A stretch of 64,000 nucleotides of DNA from Pseudoalteromonas sp. SMS1 (GTDB taxonomy: Bacteria; Pseudomonadota; Gammaproteobacteria; Enterobacterales; Alteromonadaceae), in the NCBI RefSeq assembly GCF_021530565.1, contig NZ_JAKGBI010000019.1, positions 62,001-126,000 of the forward strand, given 5' to 3'. Positions 1 to 8,409 of this stretch are shown piece by piece. The notes below the pieces were generated by a model, which saw only the letters and a program-made list of their open reading frames with translations, made no database searches and had not been told where the DNA came from. Position 1 is the first letter of the stretch. Every line of letters starts with the position of its first letter. Made by a program: the position numbers and the translations under genes.

Positions 1-36
1 AGTTTTGAACAAAGTTTTGAACAAAGTTTTGAACAA
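1..36. repeat. Three perfect 12-bp tandem repeats at the window edge
   Basis: The unit AGTTTTGAACAA occurs three times head to tail with no mismatch, and a partial fourth copy (AGTG) follows. The array may continue to the left of the window. In frame +1 it reads SFEQ three times and continues as SVEYR to a TAG stop at 52-54, so it could be the repetitive C-terminus of a protein whose body lies outside the window. It could equally be a non-coding minisatellite. An inverted repeat GTAGGCC/GGCCTAC (54-60 and 67-73) follows the stop and could end that gene, but it has no T-run. Confidence 0.8.
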
Positions 37-112
37 AGTGTAGAGTATCGATAGTAGGCCAATCAAGGCCTACAACAACAAGGGTTAAGGACTGTTACTC
101 GTGTAAACAACC

Positions 113-286
113 TTAGCGGTCGTCCGAGTAACACTGCCAAGAAATAGGACACTTAACAGTAGGTAGACAACCTAAAGAGTCTAGGCCTTGACCACCGCCT
201 ACTTGTGGAGTTTGTTGCAAGTTAAGCGACTTATTTGCAGCGCTTAGGTTTTTCACTTTCTTTTTACTAAGTTTAAGTAACATCAT
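113..286 (-). CDS. Double-glycine leader peptide, candidate RiPP precursor (57 aa)
   Basis: This small gene encodes 57 residues. It starts with tandem ATG codons (286 and 283), preceded on the minus strand by an AAAGGAAA ribosome site with good spacing. The N-terminal half is a basic leader (residues 3-32) with the pattern LLKLSKKKVKNLS, then NKSLNLQQTPQV and a GGG motif at 30-32. That is the layout of peptide leaders cut by double-glycine peptidase transporters. The 25-residue core has three evenly spaced cysteines (C40, C46, C52) with Ser/Thr at 37, 43, 49 and 54, which could allow disulfides or lanthionines. The leader resembles a family of short peptides in Pseudoalteromonas and relatives, often auto-annotated as class I lanthipeptides; that resemblance is from memory. 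No modification enzyme or transporter lies in this window, so the product is unknown. Confidence 0.7.
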   Translation of the reverse strand: MMLLKLSKKKVKNLSAANKSLNLQQTPQVGGGQGLDSLGCLPTVKCPISWQCYSDDR

Positions 287-784
287 AATTTCCTTTGGTT
301 AGTTACGTTCAACAAGGTCACTTTAGCAGGTTTATATATTCACTCAAGATCTTTTTCATGGATTTTTTATTTAAATCAAACCAAGATTAAGAATTAATCA
401 AATTGTATAATTTAAAAATCTAGCACTAAATAGACTATGAATGTTTTCATTTTGAGCAGATTTAACATTCCGATATCTTAAAACGACTAAAACAGCTAGA
501 TACACAAGCGGGTTCTTGCACAAAGATAAATGTTTTATCGTGCCTAAAAGAAGAGGATTGGTTTATTAAGGTGAGCCACTTAAATAACTCGAACTAGTTT
601 AGATGCAGTTTTAGCGACTAAAAACATGTCGACAAACCGTTGAGAGGAGACTTGTTGAATATCTTCATTTTGCACTGCATGCTAACTCGCGAGTAACATG
701 GTAATACATTGGTGGTATTAAAATCTAAGTGATACAGTGAGTATCATTGTGCCTTCGGGGCATGACAGTTGAAATCAATTTTGA
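287..784. other. Gene-free stretch between the RiPP-like gene and the hut terminator
   Basis: About 500 AT-rich bases. The first 200 must hold the minus-strand promoter of the small peptide gene; TATA-like runs lie near 331-340 and 405-415. I find no ORF with a convincing ribosome site, no RNA gene and no clear repeat in the rest. Confidence 0.5.
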
Positions 785-818
785 CGAAAAACAGGGCATC
801 AAAGATGCCCTGTTTTCG
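785..818 (-). terminator. Rho-independent terminator of hutHU
   Basis: A 9-bp stem CAGGGCATC/GATGCCCTG (792-800 and 804-812) has an AAA loop and A/T flanks. On the minus strand it ends in a run of five T. It lies about 10 bases beyond the hutU stop. Confidence 0.9.
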
Positions 819-827
819 ACGCAGAAA

Positions 828-2828
828 TTATAAAGATAAACCTTTTAGAAGATCATCATCTACATTGTTAGCAAGTGTGACTTTTAGCTTCGGTGTTCTT
901 TCCATTTCGCGTTTAATTGCAAAATTGGCTTCTTCGTTACGAGCCCAGCTACGACGTGCAATACCATTGTTCACGTCGAATAAAAGCATAGACGTCAAGC
1001 GGCGCTCTGCATCACTGGAACCGTCGAGTAACATACCAAAACCACCATTGATAACTTCACCCCAGCCAACACCGCCGCCGTTGTGAATAGATACCCAAGT
1101 AGCGCCACGGAAACCATCGCCGATAACGTTGTGGATCGCCATATCAGCTGTAAAGCGGCTGCCATCATAGATGTTAGATGTTTCACGGAATGGTGAATCA
1201 GTGCCAGATACATCGTGGTGGTCACGACCAAGCACAACAGGACCAATTTCACCACGTTCAATGGCATCATTAAATGCTTTAGCAATCTTGATACGGCCTT
1301 CGGCATCCGCATAAAGAATGCGTGCTTGCGAACCAACAACCAGCTTGTTTTCTTTTGCGTCTTTGATCCAAGTAATGTTGTCTTGCATCTGCTGCTGAAT
1401 TTCTTCTGGGGATTCAGCCATGATCTCTTCAAGCACTTTTGCAGCAATTGCGTCAGTCTTGTCTAAATCTTCAGGTTTACCTGATGTACACACCCAGCGG
1501 AATGGACCAAAACCATAGTCAAAACACATCGGGCCTAAAATATCCTGAACATAAGACGGATATTTAAAGTCGATACCGTTTGCGGCCATCACGTCACCAC
1601 CAGCGCGTGAAGACTCAAGTAAAAACGCGTTACCGTAATCGAAGAAGTAAGTGCCTTTAGCAGTATGCTTGTTGACAGCGTCTGCGTGGCGCTTAAGTGT
1701 CGCTTGTACTTTTTCTTTGAATACTTCTGGCTCTTCACGAATTAAGCGGTTTGACTCTTCGTAACTGATCCCAACAGGGTAGTAGCCGCCTGACCACGGG
1801 TTATGAAGAGATGTTTGGTCAGAACCAAGGTGTACAAAAATATCTTCTGCAAGGAATGACTCCCATACATCAACGATGTTACCGATGAATGCAATAGACA
1901 CCACCTCTTCGCCTGCTTGTGCTTTTTTAACACGTGCAACCAAGTCAGGCATATTGTCGACTAATTCATCCACCCAACCTTGCTCGTGACGTTTAATCGC
2001 CGCTTTGGGGTTTACCTCTGCACAGACAGTAATACAGTTAGCGATATTACCTGCTTTAGGTTGCGCGCCGCTCATGCCGCCAAGACCTGCGGTTAAGAAG
2101 ATCTTGCCTTTTGGACTGTCGCCTTTCTCTAGTACCTTACGGAATGCATTCATTACCGTAATAGTTGTACCGTGTACGATGCCCTGAGGGCCAATGTACA
2201 TGAATGAACCCGCTGTCATCTGGCCATACTGTGTTACGCCCAGTGCGTTGAACTTTTCCCAATCATCTGGCTGAGAGTAGTTCGGGATCATCATACCGTT
2301 CGTTACGACAACGCGTGGCGCATCTTTTGATGACGGGAATAATCCCATCGGGTGGCCAGAGTACATATGAAGCGTTTGGTCTTCTTCCATTTCACTTAAG
2401 TACTTCATCGCAAGTAGGTATTGTGCCCAGTTTTGGAATACTGCACCGTTACCACCGTAAGTGATAAGCTCTTCTGGGTGCTGCGCCACAGCCGGATCTA
2501 AGTTGTTGTCAATCATCAACATGATTGCCGCAGCTTGCTCGCATTTAGCTGGATAGTCTGAAATTGAACGCGCCTTAAGCTCATAATTAGGCTTAAAACG
2601 ATACATATATATACGACCAAAATCTTTCAACTCTTGCGCAAATTCAGCTGCAAGTTCTTTATGCCACTCTTTTGGAAAGTAGCGCAGCGCGTTTCTAACT
2701 GCTAGCTGCTTTTCTTCTGGGCTTAAAATATCTTTGCGCTTTGGCGCACGGTTTGCACCTGCCGGATATGGCTTTGCTTCAGGCAATACGCTAGGGATAC
2801 CCTGCTTTATTTGTTCTTGAAAATTCAT
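828..2828 (-). CDS. hutU: Urocanate hydratase (long form)
   Basis: Urocanase converts urocanate to imidazolonepropionate with tightly bound NAD+, the second step of histidine degradation in the cytoplasm. At 666 residues it is about 110 longer than the classical Pseudomonas and Bacillus enzyme (about 555). It resembles the long form found in animals (UROC1) and some proteobacteria. Conserved family stretches include the LITYGGNGAVFQNW segment, the glycine-rich LGGMSGAQ segment and VVLGRDHHDVSGTDSP with NGGGVGWGEV near the C-terminus. It starts 11 bases after the hutH stop, so the two genes form one minus-strand operon. hutI and hutG are not in the window. Confidence 0.95.
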   Translation of the reverse strand: MNFQEQIKQGIPSVLPEAKPYPAGANRAPKRKDILSPEEKQLAVRNALRYFPKEWHKELAAEFAQELKDFGRIYMYRFKPNYELKARSISDYPAKCEQAAAIMLMIDNNLDPAVAQHPEELITYGGNGAVFQNWAQYLLAMKYLSEMEEDQTLHMYSGHPMGLFPSSKDAPRVVVTNGMMIPNYSQPDDWEKFNALGVTQYGQMTAGSFMYIGPQGIVHGTTITVMNAFRKVLEKGDSPKGKIFLTAGLGGMSGAQPKAGNIANCITVCAEVNPKAAIKRHEQGWVDELVDNMPDLVARVKKAQAGEEVVSIAFIGNIVDVWESFLAEDIFVHLGSDQTSLHNPWSGGYYPVGISYEESNRLIREEPEVFKEKVQATLKRHADAVNKHTAKGTYFFDYGNAFLLESSRAGGDVMAANGIDFKYPSYVQDILGPMCFDYGFGPFRWVCTSGKPEDLDKTDAIAAKVLEEIMAESPEEIQQQMQDNITWIKDAKENKLVVGSQARILYADAEGRIKIAKAFNDAIERGEIGPVVLGRDHHDVSGTDSPFRETSNIYDGSRFTADMAIHNVIGDGFRGATWVSIHNGGGVGWGEVINGGFGMLLDGSSDAERRLTSMLLFDVNNGIARRSWARNEEANFAIKREMERTPKLKVTLANNVDDDLLKGLSL

Positions 2829-2839
2829 GTCGGATTTCC

Positions 2840-4342
2840 TTAGTTCACTGTAACCGTAAATGCTTGAGACTTAACAAACTCAACCATAGCATCGATATCT
2901 GGCTTAAGTAGTCTGTCTTCTTCAAGTTTTGCGACCTTTGTACGGATCAAAGCGTGATTCTGTTCAATAATATCTGAACATGTATTTGGACGTCTAAAAT
3001 CAACCGCTTGTGCAGCATACATCAGCTCAATCGCGAAGATTTTTTCTAGATTGCCCAAGATTTGGTTGAATTTACGTCCTGAAATACTGCCCATTGAAAC
3101 ATGGTCTTCTTGACCCATAGACGTCGGTACACTGTCAGCAGACGGTGGGAAACACAGAGATTTGTTTTCTGTTACCAAGGCCGCAGTCGTATACTGAGGG
3201 ATCATCATACCTGAGTTTAGACCACCTGATGTGGTAAGCAGTCGAGGTAGTCCGTGTAAGCCTTCAAGTAGTAAATAACAACGACGATCAGAGATGTTAC
3301 CAAGCTCAGCAGCAGCAATTGACGCGTAATCAAGTACCATTGCTAAAGGCTGGCCGTGGAAGCTACCACCAGAAATGGCTTCTTCTTCACTGATAACAAT
3401 TGGGTTGTCTGTCACTGAGTTCATTTCTGTCTCAGCAAGCGCTTTCAAGTGATTAAATGCGTTGCGTGATGCGCCGTGCACCTGTGGGATACATCTAAGC
3501 GAATATGGGTCTTGAACGCGATCACACTCTTCGTGATCAGCCATATTCTGTGAATCTTTGAATAAACGGCGCATGCGTTTTGCAACTGCAATGTTACCTT
3601 CAAATGCACGGATAGCATGTAGCTCTTCACGGAATGGCTGCTCACTGCCCTGCATGCCTTCAATACTCATCGCACCAGCTACATCAGCAAGATCAAGTAG
3701 GTAACGCATTTTGGTCAATCCAGTAATGGCGTGAGACAAAATAAACTGGGTACCATTAATAAGCGCCAGGCCCTCTTTTGAGTCAAGGTCCATTGCTTCT
3801 AGATTATTGTCTGCCAGAACTTTCGCCGCAGGTTGAATGTCGTCACCGACCCAAAACTCCCCTTCACCCAGTAAAGGTAAAAATAGATGTGACAGCGGCG
3901 CTAGATCACCTGATGCGCCCACTGAACCTTGCTCTGGGACAACAGGAATAATGTCTAATTCAATGAATTTAAGCATACGCTCAACGACAGCTAATCGAAT
4001 ACCTGAAAAGCCCTGACTTAGTGCATGTACTTTCGTGATTAGCATCAACTTAGAAATAGGCTTCGCAATTGGGTTACCAACACCAACGGCATGTGTGATA
4101 AGTAGATTTTTTTGCAGTAACTTGGTTTCTTCAGGGGAAACTTGCGTATCACATAACGGACCAAATCCGGTATTAATACCATATACAGCTTTATCGGACG
4201 CGGCCATCTTGTCAACACGTTGGCGGCTCTTGTTTATTTTATCTAATGCTTCCTGACAAAGCTCTGCTTTAATACTGCCATCGGCTATGCCGTTTACAAT
4301 ATCAAGGTTTAGACGATCCACACCATATCTAAACGTCATCAT
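2840..4342 (-). CDS. hutH: Histidine ammonia-lyase
   Basis: Deaminates L-histidine to trans-urocanate, the first step of histidine catabolism. The 500-residue length is normal. The Ala-Ser-Gly triad that cyclises to the MIO electrophile is at 143-145 in GSVGASGDLAPLSH, and the active-site tyrosine region YGINTGFG is at 54-61. Two ATG codons stand in tandem at the start. A ribosome site (AGGAGAAT) lies just upstream on the minus strand. It is first in the hutH-hutU operon and divergent from a LysR-type regulator, with about 210 bases of shared promoter region. Confidence 0.97.
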   Translation of the reverse strand: MMTFRYGVDRLNLDIVNGIADGSIKAELCQEALDKINKSRQRVDKMAASDKAVYGINTGFGPLCDTQVSPEETKLLQKNLLITHAVGVGNPIAKPISKLMLITKVHALSQGFSGIRLAVVERMLKFIELDIIPVVPEQGSVGASGDLAPLSHLFLPLLGEGEFWVGDDIQPAAKVLADNNLEAMDLDSKEGLALINGTQFILSHAITGLTKMRYLLDLADVAGAMSIEGMQGSEQPFREELHAIRAFEGNIAVAKRMRRLFKDSQNMADHEECDRVQDPYSLRCIPQVHGASRNAFNHLKALAETEMNSVTDNPIVISEEEAISGGSFHGQPLAMVLDYASIAAAELGNISDRRCYLLLEGLHGLPRLLTTSGGLNSGMMIPQYTTAALVTENKSLCFPPSADSVPTSMGQEDHVSMGSISGRKFNQILGNLEKIFAIELMYAAQAVDFRRPNTCSDIIEQNHALIRTKVAKLEEDRLLKPDIDAMVEFVKSQAFTVTVN

Positions 4343-4471
4343 ATTCTCCTAAATACTTATGTTTCTTAAGCAACTACGTGCTCTAATGGCGCAATGTTAG
4401 CTTGTGCAAGATGTTTTATAAATGCATAATAATCGTAATTCATTCCGATAATATCAAACTTTAAAATTGAA

Positions 4472-4489
4472 TTGTTTAGAACTAAACAA
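4472..4489. promoter_or_regulatory. Palindromic operator candidate between hutH and the LysR gene
   Basis: TTGTTTAG-AA-CTAAACAA is a perfect inverted repeat with 8-bp arms. It lies about 130 bases upstream of the hutH start and 66 bases upstream of the regulator start. It fits the T-N11-A dyads bound by LysR-type proteins, so it is a good candidate for the divergent regulator's site. The assignment is inferred from position and symmetry only. Confidence 0.5.
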
Positions 4490-4554
4490 AGTTGCACAAA
4501 TGCTGTGCTATTACGCTATTGAAAGACTGATAACTATGAAGGGAGAGAAAACAA

Positions 4555-5451
4555 GTGCAAGTTCATGACGTTGATTTGAGGCTACTTAGAATATTTGTTG
4601 CCATCGTCGAATGTGGCGGGCTGTCAGCTGCGGAGTCTAGGTTAAATATTGGTCGCTCTACAATTAGTTCTCACCTTTCAGATCTTGAAGTTAGACTTGG
4701 GATTAAACTTTGTAAACGTGGTCGGGGTGGCTTTGAGTTAACTGAACCAGGCAGAGTGACTTATCAAGCATCTTTAGAATTACTTCAACAATGTGAAGCT
4801 TTTGCAACGACCGTGGCAAGTTCAAAAAATGAATTATCTGGACGTGTCACCATTGCCACGATAGACACGATAGTAAGCGACCCGCGATGCGGAGTTGCTC
4901 GTGCCATTTCTGCTTTGAAAGCCAAAGGGGGCAATATCCAATTTGAGATTAACGTATGTGAAGCCAGAGAAGTCGAAACGTCTGTTATCAATGGACGATC
5001 TTTAGTTGGACTTGGTGTAAGTCGTCATCATTTAAGGGGGTTAGATTACTACCCACTTCACAATGAAACCAATTTTTTATATTGTGCCCACGGTCACCCC
5101 TTATTTGGTTGCAAGGATTCTGAGATTACTCGGTTATTAAAAAAAGCGGAAGTGATCACAAGTAACTACATGCGTGACAGAGAAACACGAAATGATGGGT
5201 TAAACTATCAAAATAGTGGTATTGCTTATCATGATGAGGGCATTGCACACCTAATCTTAACAGGGGAGTTTATTGGTTATCTACCAGAACACTATGCTGC
5301 ATATTGGGTTGATAAGGGCTTATTCAAAGCAATTTTACCCGATAAGTTTTCTTACAAAATTCCAGTTGTTTTAATCACCGCAAAAAACAGCTCCACCTCT
5401 CCCCTTGCCGAGGCGATTATCGAAGAATTGAAAAGGAGTCACACAGACTGA
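4555..5451 (+). CDS. LysR-family transcriptional regulator, divergent from hutHU
   Basis: A 298-residue LysR-type protein. The N-terminal winged helix-turn-helix (about residues 6-65) contains GGLSAAESRLNIGRSTISSHLSDLE, followed by a linker helix and a substrate-binding domain of periplasmic-binding fold (about 90-295). The start is a GTG at 4555, with a purine-rich GGGAGAG ribosome site 8 bases upstream and LysR-typical spacing to the HTH. Divergence from hutH suggests it controls histidine use, perhaps with histidine or urocanate as effector. Many bacteria use the GntR-type HutC instead, so this role is a guess from context. Confidence 0.85.
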   Translation: MQVHDVDLRLLRIFVAIVECGGLSAAESRLNIGRSTISSHLSDLEVRLGIKLCKRGRGGFELTEPGRVTYQASLELLQQCEAFATTVASSKNELSGRVTIATIDTIVSDPRCGVARAISALKAKGGNIQFEINVCEAREVETSVINGRSLVGLGVSRHHLRGLDYYPLHNETNFLYCAHGHPLFGCKDSEITRLLKKAEVITSNYMRDRETRNDGLNYQNSGIAYHDEGIAHLILTGEFIGYLPEHYAAYWVDKGLFKAILPDKFSYKIPVVLITAKNSSTSPLAEAIIEELKRSHTD

Positions 5452-5783
5452 CATCAAAGTCATACATCGCACAATACATTAAGAACATCGCACGGCCCAC
5501 TGGTAACGGCTGCCAAGATTGGGCTAAATTTAGTTTAACAGCCACCCTCACTCGGTAACAGATGCACAGTAGGAGCCATAGGGATACTGGTTTCTATGTG
5601 TCTGCTTCACTTATATTTGGCCAAACGCGCTATCCGTTGAATGAGCAACGTCAATGACTCATTGTCAGTAAGCTTTATGCCGTATCCCATGGACACTTCA
5701 GATAAGCACGCGATATTTTATCTGGCCACTTAAGCTGTTTGTTACCAGCGTTGATGTGTTCACACCAAGCGCTAACAACTTAC
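5452..5783. other. Intergenic stretch with short repeats
   Basis: About 330 bases between the LysR gene and the GNAT gene, with no convincing ORF. ACTTAAGCT occurs twice (5728-5736 and 5782-5790), the second copy crossing the GNAT stop. An imperfect hairpin spans about 5738-5780 and may serve as the end of the GNAT transcript, but it has no clean T-run. Confidence 0.4.
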
Positions 5784-6194
5784 TTAAGCTACTTTAAACT
5801 TTTTAGTCATCCCTTGGCTTTTGGGCGCCACTAGCCGATACCCGAGTTTCTCATAAAAAGCCGGTTCATCAGCAATCATGGAGACATATGAACCTTCAAA
5901 TACCGCGGAAGTCAAATATGCATCAATGCATTCCATGACCTTTCGACCAAGTCCTGTACCTTGGAAATCTGGGTCGACGGCAACATCTACGATTTCAAAA
6001 TTACAAGCGCCATCTCCGACCACCCTGCCCATCGCAATTAATACATCTTTGCCATTTCTAATAGAAACCCCATAGAGTGTGTTTTTTAGGCCTACTTGCG
6101 CAGCCTCCATAGATTTACCAGACAAACCGGCCTTCAAACGCATTTCACAATACTCTTTGGGTGTTGGCACTGTGTGTTCAATTTTATGTGTCAT
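5784..6194 (-). CDS. GNAT-family N-acetyltransferase, LexA box upstream
   Basis: A 136-residue single-domain GNAT protein that would transfer acetyl from acetyl-CoA to an unknown amine. The acetyl-CoA loop (motif A, Q-x-x-G-x-G) is in VDPDFQGTGLGRKVME near residues 73-88, and the C-terminal FYEKLGYR segment is also typical. The ATG at 6194 has a strong AAGGAGAG ribosome site. A near-perfect LexA box lies 41 bases upstream, which suggests SOS control. The gene stands alone on the minus strand. The substrate cannot be read from the sequence. Confidence 0.85.
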   Translation of the reverse strand: MTHKIEHTVPTPKEYCEMRLKAGLSGKSMEAAQVGLKNTLYGVSIRNGKDVLIAMGRVVGDGACNFEIVDVAVDPDFQGTGLGRKVMECIDAYLTSAVFEGSYVSMIADEPAFYEKLGYRLVAPKSQGMTKKFKVA

Positions 6195-6234
6195 ATCACT
6201 CTCCTTACTTCGTGCCTTTTATGATACACAAACA

Positions 6235-6250
6235 CTGTATATATAAACAG
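6235..6250. promoter_or_regulatory. LexA (SOS) box upstream of the GNAT gene
   Basis: CTGTATATATAAACAG has the CTG-N10-CAG form and differs at one position from the gammaproteobacterial ideal CTGTATATATATACAG. It is centred about 48 bases upstream of the GNAT start, and the nearest -10-like hexamer on the minus strand (TATCAT, about 6220-6225) lies just downstream. No plus-strand gene follows, so the GNAT gene is the only plausible target. Confidence 0.75.
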
Positions 6251-6415
6251 TTAAAAGTCTATCGCGTTTTTCGATTGAGTGTAAAAGACTCTGAATTGTC
6301 ACAAAATATCGCGAAACCGTTATGCGTTCAGAGATTTAAGGTGCGTTTTTGCAGTGCAAAATGATATGCGTCATGCCACTATAACCAGACGTCTACTGGC
6401 CTTACAAAACCTGAA

Positions 6416-6877
6416 CTAGCGCTTGTGAAGACGCGGTGACACGTGATACGTTTTCATGGCACTTTTAATTTGACTCTCAGCAGTGGTATTGGGGAACAAA
6501 AAATAACTCGGCGCAACGATCTTTGATTTAGACTCGATACAAACTTCAAAAATGTTTTTTACTGGGTAACTTTCATCCGCGATTTCTCGAATGGACTTTA
6601 AGTACGATTGGCCAAGTTCTGAGTGAATATCTATAACCTTTGCCGAGCCTTTTAGTTTAAAGCCTCTTTGCTCAAACACATCAATCAAGGATACACACAC
6701 ATTGGCGTTAGCATAAATATTGCGCTCGCTGATTGGTGAGGCAATATTAGCAATCAGTAACGTATCGTCATTGGCTAAGGTAAACACTTCTTTAGGAGAG
6801 ACATTAGGCATCAAATCTTCTCCCACAGTCGCTAACCAGCATAAGACGCTTTGGTTTATATACGCTTTTAATTCCAT
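6416..6877 (-). CDS. Pyridoxamine 5'-phosphate oxidase-fold flavin/heme-binding protein
   Basis: A 153-residue split-barrel protein of the PPOX class. The family start pattern is visible in CWLATVGEDLMPNVSPKEVF and in the following strands TLLIANIASPISERNIYANANVCVSLID, typical of FMN-binding general-stress-like oxidoreductases. The open frame runs to a TTG at 6898 (seven more residues, MFRQVNF). I prefer the ATG at 6877 because MELKAYINQ is the usual family N-terminus, though the ribosome site (AGGCAAG, 11 bases off) is weak. Substrate unknown. It is separated from neighbours by more than 200 bases on both sides and is probably monocistronic. Confidence 0.8.
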   Translation of the reverse strand: MELKAYINQSVLCWLATVGEDLMPNVSPKEVFTLANDDTLLIANIASPISERNIYANANVCVSLIDVFEQRGFKLKGSAKVIDIHSELGQSYLKSIREIADESYPVKNIFEVCIESKSKIVAPSYFLFPNTTAESQIKSAMKTYHVSPRLHKR

Positions 6878-7232
6878 AAAATTGACTTGCCTAAACAACA
6901 GATACTTTTAATCTAAATCATTGTCATGACGCGAGCTACTCTGAAATAATGTATATGAGTATTTTTCAATAGAATCTGAACGCAAGGCTGATAATACTCG
7001 CCTTGTTCTCTAAGCTTTAAACGTTGAGTTTATATTAAGTGTGGCAAATAGATTGACAAAACGTTCAAACAATATTGTGATAATTAGTCGCACCGCGCGC
7101 AGTAATTATGCCTATCACTTCCTGTGCTACATTCCTTGAATTTACTGCTATTTACATATATTTCATTGAGTTACTTTCCTTAATATGTGAGAAGTGGTAC
7201 TTTGAAACCAATATTATTGAGTGTTTTTGTAC
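6878..7232. other. Divergent intergenic region, nothing specific seen
   Basis: About 350 AT-rich bases between two divergent genes. It must contain two promoters, but I find no strong -35/-10 pair, no operator-like dyad and no small ORF with a ribosome site. Confidence 0.4.
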
Positions 7233-8393
7233 ATGACCAAGCGTTTTTATTTCTTTCTGTTGAGTCTCGTAACCTTTTCAGTTGATGCTGAAATTTTAAA
7301 ATTAAAACAAGTATTACAAAATGGTTCACAAGGCATACAAGGGATATCTAATCCAAGAGATATCACCATTTCACCCAGTCTAAATAAGATTTTTTTGGTG
7401 AGTGGTGACGATGATGCGTTGACAATGTTGGATATAGATGAGCATTTTAACTTGTCCCACTCGCAAAGCTTTACGGACAAGCAATTTCCAAAATTAAGAC
7501 TCAAAGGCGCATCGAGTGTACGCTTTTCAAAGGCACACCAAAGGGTTTATACCACGTCATTTTATAGTGGTGCCCTTACCTCATTTTCATATCAAAATGA
7601 CGCGTTGCTCGCCCCAACATCCACGTTGTCAGATAATCTCGACCATAAAGTCGTATTCAATGATTTCAATTCGGTCAAATCACTAGACTCTCATGGGCTT
7701 CTTGGGGCTTGGAGTGCAGTCATTTCGCCCGACAATAAAACAATACTCACCTCCAGTTATATGAGTAACGCTGTTTCAGTATTTAAATTGGATGAACATG
7801 GAAATGCTTCATTTAAAGAAAAGTTACTGCCTAACCAGAATTGGGGGTATCCCACGTCAATAGCCCAAACATCAAAGGGGAATATGGTCTTTGTGGCTGG
7901 ATTTGAAAGCAATCAAATCTTTGTTTTACGCAAAGTGAACGGTGACGCGTATGCACTTAATCAAACGCTCTCTCACCCAACGCTACAAAATCCGCAAAAT
8001 ATCTTTGTGTCACATTCTGGAAAATACATATTCGTTGCTGCTGCAAAAAGTAATTCACTCATTACCTTTAAACAGGACGAATATGGTCAGTACGCACATC
8101 ACCAAAGTATTCAAAACCACCAGCTTCCTACCCAAGGGCTCAATGGTGCCTGTTGTATCGCAATGTCCCCAAAAGGACGCTTTTTGTTTGCAAGTGCAGA
8201 AGCAGATGCGGGCATTTTAATTTTTAACCACTCAAAAAAGACAGGCAAACTCTCATTGCTCTCCCACATACAGTCACTTGACGGTGTTGAAATAAACAAC
8301 GTTTCTGTTTTGAAAACAACTGCAGATGGCAAGCATTTACTGGTTGGCACTGGAAAGCAGAATCAATTGCTCGTATTACAGGTTGTCCATTAA
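7233..8393 (+). CDS. Secreted beta-propeller protein, lactonase-like fold
   Basis: A 386-residue exported protein with an N-terminal signal peptide (FYFFLLSLVTFSVDA, cut near residue 19). Repeated blade motifs of the 7-bladed propeller class follow (ISPSLNKIFLVSGDDDALTML, ISPDNKTILTSSYMSNAVSVF, VSHSGKYIFVAAAKSNSLITF, MSPKGRFLFASAEADAGILIF). These resemble 6-phosphogluconolactonase and YVTN-type proteins. No catalytic assignment is possible. The frame extends to a GTG at 7221, but the ATG at 7233 gives a cleaner signal peptide; neither has a strong ribosome site. It is convergent with the hydrolase gene, 16 bases apart. Confidence 0.8.
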   Translation: MTKRFYFFLLSLVTFSVDAEILKLKQVLQNGSQGIQGISNPRDITISPSLNKIFLVSGDDDALTMLDIDEHFNLSHSQSFTDKQFPKLRLKGASSVRFSKAHQRVYTTSFYSGALTSFSYQNDALLAPTSTLSDNLDHKVVFNDFNSVKSLDSHGLLGAWSAVISPDNKTILTSSYMSNAVSVFKLDEHGNASFKEKLLPNQNWGYPTSIAQTSKGNMVFVAGFESNQIFVLRKVNGDAYALNQTLSHPTLQNPQNIFVSHSGKYIFVAAAKSNSLITFKQDEYGQYAHHQSIQNHQLPTQGLNGACCIAMSPKGRFLFASAEADAGILIFNHSKKTGKLSLLSHIQSLDGVEINNVSVLKTTADGKHLLVGTGKQNQLLVLQVVH

Positions 8394-8409
8394 GCTATTT
8401 GTTGCTCGA

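Noticed and set aside
769..1086. Plus-strand 105-codon ORF opposite the hutU 3' end
   Set aside because: It crosses the hut terminator, has no ribosome site and lies antisense to a well-conserved gene.
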